Shown here one piece after another: positions 38,306 to 46,749 of a stretch of 64,000 bases of DNA; the stretch's first letter is position 1; every line of letters begins with the position of its first letter. Made by a program: the position numbers and the translations under genes. The stretch spans positions 1 through 64,000 of the forward strand of contig JAGTRS010000014.1 in assembly GCA_018262195.1 (NCBI GenBank), written 5' to 3'. Source of the DNA: Pseudomonadota bacterium. GTDB taxonomy: Bacteria > Pseudomonadota > Gammaproteobacteria > Burkholderiales > Rhodocyclaceae. A model generated the notes under the pieces. The model was not told the origin of the DNA, did not search any database, and saw only the letters and a program-made list of their open reading frames with translations.

Positions 38306-39831
38306 CAGAGGATCACCACAAAAGTGGCCATCACCGCCATCATCAGGTAACGCGGCTGTTCGAGCAGATGCTCCAGCGTCCGCAGATAGGCGCCGGCGCG
38401 GTGCATCAGCTTCTCGGCCATGCCGCCCTTGCCACGCAGCAGCAGGCGATACTCGATGTGTTGCAGCAGATCGGAAACCGCTGCCAGCACTCGCCCCGGC
38501 AAGCCATCGGCAACCACCAGCGGACGATCGGCATGGACCGCCTTGCCCTGCCCGGGCTGACCAATGGCATGGTCGATGAAATGTTCTTCCAGGGCGCGCA
38601 CGTCACGGGCAAAGGACATGGTCGGTGCGGCGAGCAGCGTATGCGACAGCTTGTCGAGCCAGAAACGTTGCAGGGCAATGGTATACAGCAATCGGTTATT
38701 GCGCAGCCAGGCCGGTGGCGGTGGCGGGCGGTCACGGGTGATGGCCAGCCAGGACGGGGCAATCAGGAACTGCCAGACCCGCCAGGCGGCATGCAGACAG
38801 AGATGAACCAGGGCCAGCGTCGTCCAGCCCAGGCCGATGGCGACAAACATCAGCGAGACCTGGAACAGTGTCGCGAAGATCAAGGCCGACTTGACGTCGG
38901 TCTGGACCAGGCCGCACAGCCAGGCGTAGATCGCCGTCAGCACCCCGGCGACGACCAGCCCGAACATCACATCCGGCACCTGCACGAGCAGCGGTTCAAG
39001 ACGCAACATCAGATAAACGCCGGCATGCACCATTACCGCCCCGTAGAAGATGGCCGACGACGGCGTCGGTCCCTCGAGCGCCCGGGTGATCCAGGCCGAG
39101 AACGGCAATTGCGCTGACTTGGCCAGCGCCGCGATGACAAAACCGATGACCAGCAGGCGATCGTTGACCACGCTCAATTGCGCGGCCTGCGACAGCGCCG
39201 TCCATTCGAAGCCGCCGAGCCAGGTGGCAGCCAGCCCCAGCCCGAGCAGGAAGCCGGCATCGCCGCCCCGGTTGGTAATAAAGGCAAACAGCGCATTCCC
39301 GGTCGCCACCGGCCGATGCCAGGCGTAGCCGATGAGCAGGAAGGAGGAGATGCCGCACATTTCCCAGCCAACGAAGGCGAGCAGGCCATTGCCGGCGAGC
39401 AGCACGAGCTGGATGCCGGCCAGGAAAAAGCTGAGCGCGATGAAGAAGCGGTGGAAGCCAGCCTCGCGGTGCAGATAATTGGCCGAGAAGCGAATGACCA
39501 GCCAGCCAATCAGCGCAGTCAACGTGCCGAGCGTCAAGGAAAGGGGATCAAGCATGAACGAGAAGCTCGCTTCCCAATTGCCCGTACCGAACCAGTGCCC
39601 AAGGCGACGATGGCCTGGCGCACCATACAGCAGCGACAAACCGTCGATGGCTATGAGCAGCACCAGACCACCGAAGGCAGCGAGAGAGGACAAGCGGGCG
39701 GTCAGCGGTTCGGCTGCATCGCCACAGGCCTGCCCGAGCAGCACGCGGGCGCCATTGATGACGACGGCCAGCAGCGGCAGCGCCGGCACCAGCCAGATCC
39801 AGTTGGGCAAATGATCGAGCAGCGCGTTCAT
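38305..39831 (-). CDS. dabB: NuoL-like DabB-type subunit
   Basis: This 508-residue membrane protein is closest to NuoL/NdhF: FMLDPLSLTLG, FVGWEMCGISSFLLIGYAW with Glu157, and ALAKSAQLPFSAWITRALEGPTP with Lys238. It is about 100 residues shorter than NuoL and lacks the long lateral helix, as expected for DabB proteins. A hydrophilic, Arg-rich segment (about 360-480) precedes the last helix. DabB couples ion flow to DabA in known DAB systems. It follows dabA with an ATGA overlap, the same pairing as in other dab operons. Confidence 0.85.
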   Translation of the reverse strand: MNALLDHLPNWIWLVPALPLLAVVINGARVLLGQACGDAAEPLTARLSSLAAFGGLVLLIAIDGLSLLYGAPGHRRLGHWFGTGNWEASFSFMLDPLSLTLGTLTALIGWLVIRFSANYLHREAGFHRFFIALSFFLAGIQLVLLAGNGLLAFVGWEMCGISSFLLIGYAWHRPVATGNALFAFITNRGGDAGFLLGLGLAATWLGGFEWTALSQAAQLSVVNDRLLVIGFVIAALAKSAQLPFSAWITRALEGPTPSSAIFYGAVMVHAGVYLMLRLEPLLVQVPDVMFGLVVAGVLTAIYAWLCGLVQTDVKSALIFATLFQVSLMFVAIGLGWTTLALVHLCLHAAWRVWQFLIAPSWLAITRDRPPPPPAWLRNNRLLYTIALQRFWLDKLSHTLLAAPTMSFARDVRALEEHFIDHAIGQPGQGKAVHADRPLVVADGLPGRVLAAVSDLLQHIEYRLLLRGKGGMAEKLMHRAGAYLRTLEHLLEQPRYLMMAVMATFVVIL

Positions 39832-42800
39832 CGGGCTCCTCCGAGAATGATTGCCGGCGGCAGCGGCTGCGACTCACCGGCAAACCAGTCCGCCGAATGC
39901 GCCACTTGGGGCAGCACTGCTTTACCCGACCACGCCCGCCAGCCGCGACGCGGGCAATACGAATGGATGGCACCGCTGAGCGGATTTTTGGCGGCCAGGA
40001 TGATCCATTCGTTATTGATCAGCTCCTGCAAAGGTGGCTGACGGCTGACGATGGCGGTCAGCACTTCCGGCGTTTGCTCGACAACGACCAGCAGGCGCAT
40101 CGGCTCATGGATTTCGACCATCTGCCAGGGCAGTCCGGTGCGCAGGTCGGAATCGGCGCCTTCCATGACGCCAAACAGGCCGGTGATGTTGTGGGTGATC
40201 TTCGAGCCGCAACCGAAATGTTCGTTGTCGACGGTCGAAAAATAGTATTCAAGAGCAATACCCGCACCCACCGGACCGGCAGCGAGCAGGATGCCTTCGA
40301 CGATGCGACCATCGCCATCGGCCATCGGGTCGTAGGAAATCAGGAAAACGCGGCGATCGAGAAACAGTCCCCGACTCATCTGGCGACGGCCGATGAAGGC
40401 CGCAGCGTTGGTCGCATGCCCAAGTTCCGGCCGGGCCTGGGAGATATCGTTGGCGCGACCGATCATGTGCTGCCGCGCCTTCCATGGCAAAGGCCGGAGC
40501 GGCGCCGAAGCCAGCCGCCGGCAGCGTTCCGCGGCATGGGCCCGGCAAGCCTCGGCCATCTGGCCAAGCAGGGTCTCGAGCGCTGCCTGAAACGCTGCCG
40601 GTACGGTATCGAGGTCGTACCACTCGATGCCGTCGTCGCAGGTGTTGTGCTCCGCGGCAACAAACCAGGTGCTGTCGGGAATGCACAGGCCGCGCGCCGT
40701 GAGCCCGGCGCGCACAGCCGGCCGGTTGGCCATCGCCGCGAAAACCCGGGCATTCGGCCCGCCATGCTTGCCGGAACAGGCGCCGCAGTCATAGGCCGAC
40801 AGATGCGGGTTGTTCTGACTGCCCGACCCATGACCGAAAATCAGCACCAACGGCGCAAAATCGCCGGAAAGGCCGATCATGCGCAGGAAGGCTTCGACGC
40901 GTTCGATCTGCTCGGCATCGGTCAAACCAAGTTGCGGTTGCTCGGGCGTGGCAGCCGTTGCCTGCTCACTCGTCAGGCCCAGACGGGTCGACACCCGGCC
41001 TTCGTATTGTTCGCGCCAGCGCCGTGCCGTTTCACCGAACCAGCCAGGCGCCAACGTCACTGCGGCCAGCGAGGTCAGCGCCGGCAGTGCGGCCAGTGCC
41101 GTCAGAACCGGGCCGGCAACGGCACGCCGACGGGTCGCCTGATAAAGCCGCTCACGCCAGCGCAGCCGTTTTTCACGGCGAGCCGCATGGCCGGCCAGCA
41201 AGTCATCGTTGCCCTCCGCAGACAGTTCGCGGACCAGATGCGTCGGCTGGACGACGACCGGGCAAAGCGCGGTCTTGCCTGGATCATCGACCCCCTGCCA
41301 GAACATCGGGATACCGAAAAAACCGGCCGCGCCATAGGTGGCGATATCCGGCGCGATTTCCTCGAGATGCCGGCGGGTGCCTTCCTCACGATCATCCATG
41401 CACATGACGACCTGGGCCGATGGCAGGCGCGGCGTGGCCTGACGAGGATGATTGGCGGTCAGGGCCGAAAAAAGCTGTTCGCGGTAATGGCGCTCGTAAG
41501 CCAGCAGCCAGATCTGGCCGCGCTCCAGGGCTGACAGGCTGGCGGCACAGGCTTGCAAGGCAATCCGGTCATCGCCGCCCAGTGTCTCCAGATCAGCGGG
41601 CGTCAAGCCAAGTTGCCGGCTCAGGTCAGCCATTTGCCATGCGGCGCCACCGGCCTGCGAAACGGCCATCACCGGCGCCAAGTCTGCCGCCAGATGCCGC
41701 CACTCGCCGGCATCGACATGCCCCGCCCTGGCCAACTGCACCAGATGCGCCGCCCGTCCCTGTAGCTCCTCGGGCAGATGATGCGCATGCAGCGCATCGC
41801 GAACAAGAAACTCCTCGGGTCTGGCCACGTAATAAGCCCGCAATTCGGCGGGGCTCATCGGCGAACCGGTCAGACGGCGGAGCAGGTCGTCGGTCAGCAG
41901 ACGCTCCAGCAAGACACGCACCGCCAGATACTCCAGCATGTCCACCGGCGTTCCGTCGCCGCGCCCCGGATTGCGGTCGCGCCACAGGAACATGCCCGAC
42001 CAGCCGGGCAGTTCGAGGCTCAGTCGCTCCAGATAGCCATACCACTGGCTTTCATCGGGGATCAGTCTGGGCAGCTCTTCGAGCAGCACATCGACCGGGC
42101 TATCCGGCAGATGCAGGATTTCATCCCGCACATTCGGCAACTCATCCATTTCCCAAGCCAGATCAAGCCCGGCACTCGCCCGCCAGGCCGCAAAGAAGCC
42201 CTTTCCCTGGGCCGGATTGCGCCAGGCAGCAACGCCGAGATCGAGATGTGCGGCGAGGTGGCGCTGCAGAATGGTCCGCACCCACTCAAGCACATCCTCG
42301 CCACTCAGGTATTCAAGCAGGGCACGCCAGGTCCAAGTATTGCCAATACGGCCACAAAGCGCCTCCCAGCGATCCAAGGCCAACTGCTGCCAGGCGATTG
42401 CAGCGCCTTCGTCGGCCGTCGCTGTAGAGCGATAGAAATGGCTGAAGAGCGGGTCGTCAGCGAGCGATGTTTCCCGGACCAGCCATTCCAGGCGGCTGGC
42501 GTCGGGAAGATCCAGACCGGCCATCAGGCTGGCCAGCAGGATGTCGCGCCGGGTCAGATTGCGGGCGACAGGCCGATCAAGATCGTGGACGCCAAAATCA
42601 TCCAGCGCCGCACTCAGGTCGTCCTGACTGATCCGCCCGCTGGCCAGACACTCGCGGAAACGCGACTCCGGCCAATACGTCGTTGCCCCGGTCAACGCCT
42701 GGGCTGCGGCCAGCGCCTCGGCAAAAGGCAGATGCTGGAAGCCATGCAACGTGTTGTGATGAACGAAATCGCGAATCGGCGCCTGGGCTGGCAGCACGTG

Positions 42801-42863
42801 GGTCAGATGCTCTACCCAGTGGGCCAGTCGTTCGCGGATGGGCAATTCGTGCTCGACGCTCAC
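39828..42863 (-). CDS. dabA: DabA-type inorganic carbon uptake protein (DUF2309)
   Basis: This 1011-residue DUF2309 protein is the putative beta-carbonic-anhydrase-like subunit of DAB complexes, which hydrate CO2 at the inner face of the membrane and trap bicarbonate. The four zinc ligands known from Halothiobacillus DabA (Cys, Asp, His, Cys) map to Cys488 and Asp490 (VVMCMDDREEG), His678 (FGHGSGSQNNP) and Cys693 (YDCGACSG). The His-to-Cys spacing of 15 is identical. GTG 42863 is chosen because it starts 2 nt after the preceding gene and a GGGGA lies upstream; the frame stays open 45 nt further. It is soluble apart from short hydrophobic stretches. It sits between a NuoM-like gene and dabB. 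Confidence 0.9.
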   Translation of the reverse strand: MSVEHELPIRERLAHWVEHLTHVLPAQAPIRDFVHHNTLHGFQHLPFAEALAAAQALTGATTYWPESRFRECLASGRISQDDLSAALDDFGVHDLDRPVARNLTRRDILLASLMAGLDLPDASRLEWLVRETSLADDPLFSHFYRSTATADEGAAIAWQQLALDRWEALCGRIGNTWTWRALLEYLSGEDVLEWVRTILQRHLAAHLDLGVAAWRNPAQGKGFFAAWRASAGLDLAWEMDELPNVRDEILHLPDSPVDVLLEELPRLIPDESQWYGYLERLSLELPGWSGMFLWRDRNPGRGDGTPVDMLEYLAVRVLLERLLTDDLLRRLTGSPMSPAELRAYYVARPEEFLVRDALHAHHLPEELQGRAAHLVQLARAGHVDAGEWRHLAADLAPVMAVSQAGGAAWQMADLSRQLGLTPADLETLGGDDRIALQACAASLSALERGQIWLLAYERHYREQLFSALTANHPRQATPRLPSAQVVMCMDDREEGTRRHLEEIAPDIATYGAAGFFGIPMFWQGVDDPGKTALCPVVVQPTHLVRELSAEGNDDLLAGHAARREKRLRWRERLYQATRRRAVAGPVLTALAALPALTSLAAVTLAPGWFGETARRWREQYEGRVSTRLGLTSEQATAATPEQPQLGLTDAEQIERVEAFLRMIGLSGDFAPLVLIFGHGSGSQNNPHLSAYDCGACSGKHGGPNARVFAAMANRPAVRAGLTARGLCIPDSTWFVAAEHNTCDDGIEWYDLDTVPAAFQAALETLLGQMAEACRAHAAERCRRLASAPLRPLPWKARQHMIGRANDISQARPELGHATNAAAFIGRRQMSRGLFLDRRVFLISYDPMADGDGRIVEGILLAAGPVGAGIALEYYFSTVDNEHFGCGSKITHNITGLFGVMEGADSDLRTGLPWQMVEIHEPMRLLVVVEQTPEVLTAIVSRQPPLQELINNEWIILAAKNPLSGAIHSYCPRRGWRAWSGKAVLPQVAHSADWFAGESQPLPPAIILGGAR

Positions 42864-42864
42864 A

Positions 42865-44310
42865 TCATTCCCCGAACAAACCGGCCACCCGGCCAACACT
42901 GCCGGCAATCAACGCCAGCAATGGGGCCGGCCACAGACCAAGGATCAGGATGCTCGCAGCCAGCAAGCCGCCGCACACGGTTTCAGTCCGCGTCATGTCC
43001 GGCAGATCCATCGGTTTACCCTTCAGGCACAGACGGCCGATGACGCGCAGGCTATAGGCCGCGCCGACCAGCAGGGCCACACCGAGCAACAGCACCCAAG
43101 CTCCCCAGTGGGTATAGCCGGCCAGCAGCACATGCAATTCAGCGATGAACCCGGCACTGCCCGGCAGGCCGATCGCCGCCAGCAAACCAAAGGCCGTGAA
43201 GAAAGCAAAACGCGGCGCCTTGCCGAGCAGCGAGCCATAGTCGGCCAGATTCCGGCTGTGCGTGCGCTGATAAAGCAGCCCGACAATCAGGAACAGCGTT
43301 CCGGCCGTCAAGCCATGTGCCACCATTTGCACCACTGCCCCGGTCAGGCCAGTGACGTTGAGCGTCGCGATTCCCAGCAGCACGATCCCCATATGCGAAA
43401 TCGATGAATAGGCGACCATCGCCTTCAAATCCTGCTGCCGCCAGGCCAGGATGCCGCCGTAAAGCAGGCTGATGAAAGCCAGGATGGCCAGCCAGTCCTG
43501 CGTCGCCAGCAGCGCGGCGGGCAAGGTTTCGGCCGCCCGGATCAGGCCGTAGGCCCCCATCTTGAGCAACACCCCGGAGAGCAGGATGGACACCGGACTG
43601 GGCGCCTCGACGTGGGCCAGCGGCAACCAGCCATGCAGGGGAAAGACCGGCATCTTGACGCCGAAGCCGATGAACAGGCCGGCGAAGATCAGCAGTTGCG
43701 TGTTCAAAGGCAGACCGCGCCCGCCCTCGGCCATGTCGGCCATGGCAAAGCTGTGGCCGGGTGCCGCGTCGTAGAGAAAGAGCAGCGCGACCAGCATGAA
43801 CACCGAGCCGCCCAGCGTATAGAGAAAGAAGTTCAGCGCAGCCCGCTGGCGGTTCGGCCCACCCAGGCGGTCGATCAGGAAGAACAGCGGCAGCAGTGTC
43901 GCTTCCCAGAAAACGTAGAACAACGACCAGTCGCGCGCCGTGAACACACCGAACATCGCCGATTCAAGGAGCAAGACGAGCATGAAATATAGCCGCGCCC
44001 CCTCTTCCATGCGCCGCGACACCAGCACCGCGATCAGCGACAACAGCGCCGTCAACAAGACCATGGCCAGCGAAATACCATCGACGCCAAGGGCGAAATA
44101 GGAGCCGAGCCGGACATTCCAGGCCCGACTCTCGAACATCTGGATAGCCGCCCCCGCCGGGTCGAACCGGCTAGCCAGCCAGAGCGAGTAACCGAGTGAA
44201 GCCAAAGAAAAAGCCATCGCCACCTGCCATAGTGGCAGGGCACGACGCACCGGTAACACTGCCAGCAGAACAGCCCCCACCACCGGCAAGAAAACCAGCA
44301 CCTTCAGCAT
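42865..44310 (-). CDS. NuoM-like first subunit of the dab-like operon
   Basis: This 481-residue protein is a canonical NuoM/MrpD-type ion translocator with about 14 helices. It keeps Glu136 (YVFWEATLLPLFF), Lys219 (IGFGVKMPVFPLHGWLP), Lys250 (LLKMGAYGLIR) and Glu391 (GFIAELHVLL). It is the promoter-proximal gene, 201 nt from the divergent peroxiredoxin gene. Its stop is 1-2 nt from the dabA GTG, so the two are coupled. By sequence alone it could pass for complex I subunit M; the company of DUF2309 and the absence of other nuo genes argue for a dedicated DAB-type complex. Confidence 0.87.
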   Translation of the reverse strand: MLKVLVFLPVVGAVLLAVLPVRRALPLWQVAMAFSLASLGYSLWLASRFDPAGAAIQMFESRAWNVRLGSYFALGVDGISLAMVLLTALLSLIAVLVSRRMEEGARLYFMLVLLLESAMFGVFTARDWSLFYVFWEATLLPLFFLIDRLGGPNRQRAALNFFLYTLGGSVFMLVALLFLYDAAPGHSFAMADMAEGGRGLPLNTQLLIFAGLFIGFGVKMPVFPLHGWLPLAHVEAPSPVSILLSGVLLKMGAYGLIRAAETLPAALLATQDWLAILAFISLLYGGILAWRQQDLKAMVAYSSISHMGIVLLGIATLNVTGLTGAVVQMVAHGLTAGTLFLIVGLLYQRTHSRNLADYGSLLGKAPRFAFFTAFGLLAAIGLPGSAGFIAELHVLLAGYTHWGAWVLLLGVALLVGAAYSLRVIGRLCLKGKPMDLPDMTRTETVCGGLLAASILILGLWPAPLLALIAGSVGRVAGLFGE

Positions 44311-44435
44311 GACCCGGCCCCTCCGCCAGTCTGCTCGGCGATCATTATTTTCATACCGGGATTATGCCAGCGCCCCGCAGTTTCCGGACACGCCTTGCCA
44401 AGGCCAATGCAGCGAGAAAATGCAGGAAAACCGGT

Positions 44436-44464
44436 TTGACACGTCATGCCCGCTTGGTTAAATT
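44436..44464 (+). promoter_or_regulatory. Sigma-70-type promoter for the peroxiredoxin gene
   Basis: A perfect TTGACA at 44436-44441 is followed after 17 bp by TAAATT (44459-44464), 48 nt before the peroxiredoxin ATG. Confidence 0.65.
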
Positions 44465-44511
44465 GCATGTTTCCCCCCAACCTTAAAACCGATCACGATA
44501 AGGAGTTCCCC

Positions 44512-45111
44512 ATGGCCGTTCTCGTTGGCAAGCAAGCCCCGGATTTCACCGCCACCGCCGTTTATGGCAATAACGAAATCAAGGAACTGAAGCTGTCCTC
44601 CTTCAAGGGCAAGCCTGTCGTCCTGTTTTTCTACCCGCTGGATTTCACCTTTGTCTGCCCGTCCGAGCTGATCGCCTTCGATCATCGTCTCGAAGAATTC
44701 AAGCAGCGCGGCGTCGAAGTCATCGGCGTTTCCATCGACTCCCAGTTCACCCACCTGGCCTGGAAGAACACAGCCGTCAAGGAAGGCGGCATCGGTCCGG
44801 TCGGCTATCCGCTGGTTGCCGACGTCAAGCATGAAATCTGCCGCGCCTACGATGTCGAACTCGAAGCCGCCGGTGTTGCCCTGCGCGGGTCCTTCCTTAT
44901 TGACAAAAATGGCACCGTCATGCATCAGGTCGTCAACATGCTGCCGCTCGGCCGCAACATTGACGAAATGCTGCGCATGGTCGATGCACTGCAGTTCTTC
45001 GAAGAGCACGGCGAAGTCTGTCCGGCCGGCTGGAACAAGGGCAAACCGGGCATGGTCGCCTCCACCGAAGGCGTTGCCGCTTACCTCGCCAAGAACGCCA
45101 AGAAGCTGTAA
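44512..45111 (+). CDS. Typical 2-Cys peroxiredoxin (AhpC/TSA family)
   Basis: This 199-residue cytoplasmic peroxidase reduces H2O2 and organic peroxides. The peroxidatic Cys49 lies in FTFVCPSEL and the resolving Cys170 in [19 protein letters not shown] is also conserved in the sensitive Prx1/AhpC class. ATG 44512 has AAGGAG 6 nt upstream; the longer frame reaches into the promoter and is rejected. It is monocistronic with its own promoter and terminator. No AhpF gene adjoins it, so the reductant (thioredoxin or other) is unknown. Confidence 0.95.
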   Translation: MAVLVGKQAPDFTATAVYGNNEIKELKLSSFKGKPVVLFFYPLDFTFVCPSELIAFDHRLEEFKQRGVEVIGVSIDSQFTHLAWKNTAVKEGGIGPVGYPLVADVKHEICRAYDVELEAAGVALRGSFLIDKNGTVMHQVVNMLPLGRNIDEMLRMVDALQFFEEHGEVCPAGWNKGKPGMVASTEGVAAYLAKNAKKL

Positions 45112-45152
45112 TACGCTTGCTTTCCAGCCCTTAGCATGGGCTGGACAACGGT

Positions 45153-45187
45153 AAAAACCCCGGTCGTATTTAAGCCGGGGTTTTTTT
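45153..45187 (+). terminator. Rho-independent terminator after the peroxiredoxin gene
   Basis: AAAAACCCCGG and CCGGGG followed by seven T form a strong hairpin about 40 nt after the stop. A second perfect 8-bp hairpin (TCCAGCCC / GGGCTGGA, 45123-45145) lies just before it. Confidence 0.9.
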
Positions 45188-45190
45188 CCG

Positions 45191-45234
45191 TTGTTATTTC
45201 TCCGAAGAACAGGATAAAATTTGTAGAATTTGTA
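45191..45234 (+). promoter_or_regulatory. Possible promoter and 8-bp direct repeat before the HTH-receiver gene
   Basis: TTGTTA (45191-45196) and TAAAAT (45215-45220) are 18 bp apart. AATTTGTA is repeated at 45218-45225 and 45227-45234, one base apart, overlapping the -10 region. The repeat might bind a regulator, perhaps the downstream HTH protein itself. Confidence 0.4.
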
Positions 45235-45256
45235 ATTTCATCAGAGACAATCGATC

Positions 45257-45844
45257 ATGGCAGAACCAGAATACCTCAGTACCCGGCAAGCCGCCCTGCG
45301 TCTGGGCGTTTCCCTCGGCACTGTACAAAACATGGTGGAAAACGGCGCCCTTGAAGCCTGGAAGACAGCAGGCGGACACCGCCGCATTCCGGTCGCTTCA
45401 GTCGACGCACTACTCGCCCGTCGCCGCAATCTGACGCCCAGCGCGCAAGAAAGCGGTGGCCAGCTCGACATTCTGGTCGCGGAAGATGACCAGACGCTGC
45501 AGATGCTTTACCAGATGACTTTCGATAGCTGGGGTCTGCCGATCAAGCTGCGCATCGTCGCCAATGGCTTCGATGGTTTGTTGCAGGTTGGCCAGCGCGT
45601 TCCCGACATTCTGATCGCCGACCTGATGATGCCGGGCATGGATGGTTTCGAGATGATCCGTCGCCTGCGGGCCAATCCCGATCTGGCCCGGATGGACATC
45701 ATCGTGGTCAGCGCCATCGATAACGAAGAGGTCAAGAAGCGCGGCCTGCCTTCCGACATCACGATCTTCGGCAAGCCGATTCCCTTCCACGAAATCAAGG
45801 GTTTCCTGCTCGGCCGCATCGCAGCCCGCCAGCGCGCCTCCTGA
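45257..45844 (+). CDS. Excisionase-type HTH / receiver-domain fusion protein
   Basis: This 195-residue protein joins an N-terminal MerR/excisionase-like helix-turn-helix (YLSTRQAALRLGVSLGTVQNMVENG, with TAGGHRRIP, residues 6-45) to a C-terminal receiver domain (69-190). The receiver is complete: acidic Glu76-Asp77-Asp78, phospho-acceptor Asp122 in LIADLMMPGMDG and Lys173 in FGKPIP. This is the reverse of the usual receiver-then-DNA-binding order. It probably switches DNA binding on phosphorylation. It converges on the five-gene signalling operon, ending 4 nt from the HD-GYP stop, so it may take part in the same pathway. Confidence 0.88.
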   Translation: MAEPEYLSTRQAALRLGVSLGTVQNMVENGALEAWKTAGGHRRIPVASVDALLARRRNLTPSAQESGGQLDILVAEDDQTLQMLYQMTFDSWGLPIKLRIVANGFDGLLQVGQRVPDILIADLMMPGMDGFEMIRRLRANPDLARMDIIVVSAIDNEEVKKRGLPSDITIFGKPIPFHEIKGFLLGRIAARQRAS

Positions 45845-45848
45845 GAAG

Positions 45849-46736
45849 TCACATAAAGCGTTTCCAGAAGCCTGGCTCGGGCGGTTTGCCGAGCCATTTC
45901 ATGCCTTCCGGACGCATGTTTTTTTCATCAAGCACCCAGCGGACAATCAGCAAGGCTTCACTCACCTGACGAAATGCTTCGATCACAGCGGGATCGAACA
46001 GGGTGCCGCTCCCCGCCTTGATCAAGTCCACGGCAGCAGCAGGCGTCGATGCCCGCCGGTATGGCCGGTTGCTCGTCAGCGCGTCAAAACTATCCACCAC
46101 GCCGACGATACGGCTGGCCAACGGGATATCTTTCCCCGCCAGATGCTCTGGGTAGCCGCTGCCATCGAACCGTTCGTGATGCGTCAGGGCTATCTCCGCT
46201 GCCATACGGATTTCCGGCGACAGTGATTCGGCCAGCAAGGCGTTCCCAAGCCGACAGTGACTCCGCATCAAGGCACGCTCCATCTCGCTGAATTCGAGCG
46301 CACCGAACAAGCTGTCGGGCAAGCCGATTTCACCGACGTCATGCAGTGGTGCCGCCGCCTGCAGTCGATCACAGTAATCTTCATCACAGTCCAGTGCGCT
46401 GGCGATCAGTGCCGACATGACGCCAATCCGCAAGACCTTTGCTGAATTTCCCCCACTGCGATACTCCGCCAACAAGGCAAGGCGATACATCGCATCTGAC
46501 TGAAGCATTTCCCGTTCACGAATCCAGCGATCGCGGCCACTTTTCAGTGTCCCGATATCGGCAACCATCCGATGCATCTGGCTATAGGCCGCCCGTCGTT
46601 CATTTTCCAGCAGACTTAGACGCTCCATCACCCCCGGGGCAGAAGGAAGCGGCGGTACAGCCTCGATGCTTGCCTCATCGATGAATACCACGTCATCGGC
46701 TTCCTGATCGTCATGCCTGTTCTTTGAGTCCTGCAT
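45849..46736 (-). CDS. HD-GYP cyclic-di-GMP phosphodiesterase
   Basis: This 295-residue protein has an HD-GYP domain (about 85-275) that by family hydrolyses cyclic-di-GMP. The metal ligands are visible: His132-Asp133 in LHDVGEIGLPD, His160, His186-His187 in THHERFDGSGYP and an Asp in VVDSFDAL. The usual HDIGK Lys is Glu136. There is no receiver domain; an acidic N-terminus and a coiled-coil-like stretch (40-80) lead into the domain. ATG 46736 has AAGGAG 7 nt upstream. It is the last gene of the five-gene signalling operon, 13 nt after the large kinase. Confidence 0.88.
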   Translation of the reverse strand: MQDSKNRHDDQEADDVVFIDEASIEAVPPLPSAPGVMERLSLLENERRAAYSQMHRMVADIGTLKSGRDRWIREREMLQSDAMYRLALLAEYRSGGNSAKVLRIGVMSALIASALDCDEDYCDRLQAAAPLHDVGEIGLPDSLFGALEFSEMERALMRSHCRLGNALLAESLSPEIRMAAEIALTHHERFDGSGYPEHLAGKDIPLASRIVGVVDSFDALTSNRPYRRASTPAAAVDLIKAGSGTLFDPAVIEAFRQVSEALLIVRWVLDEKNMRPEGMKWLGKPPEPGFWKRFM

Positions 46737-46749
46737 GCTCCATCTCCTT

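Noticed and set aside
39897..41534. A 545-codon plus-strand open frame opposite dabA
   Set aside because: Composition is Arg/Gln/Gly-rich without motifs; the DabA reading carries the conserved metal ligands.
35340..44310. Respiratory complex I (nuo) operon
   Set aside because: Only NuoL/NuoM-type subunits are present, with DUF2309 between them, and no nuoA-K or nuoN partners; the DAB interpretation fits better.
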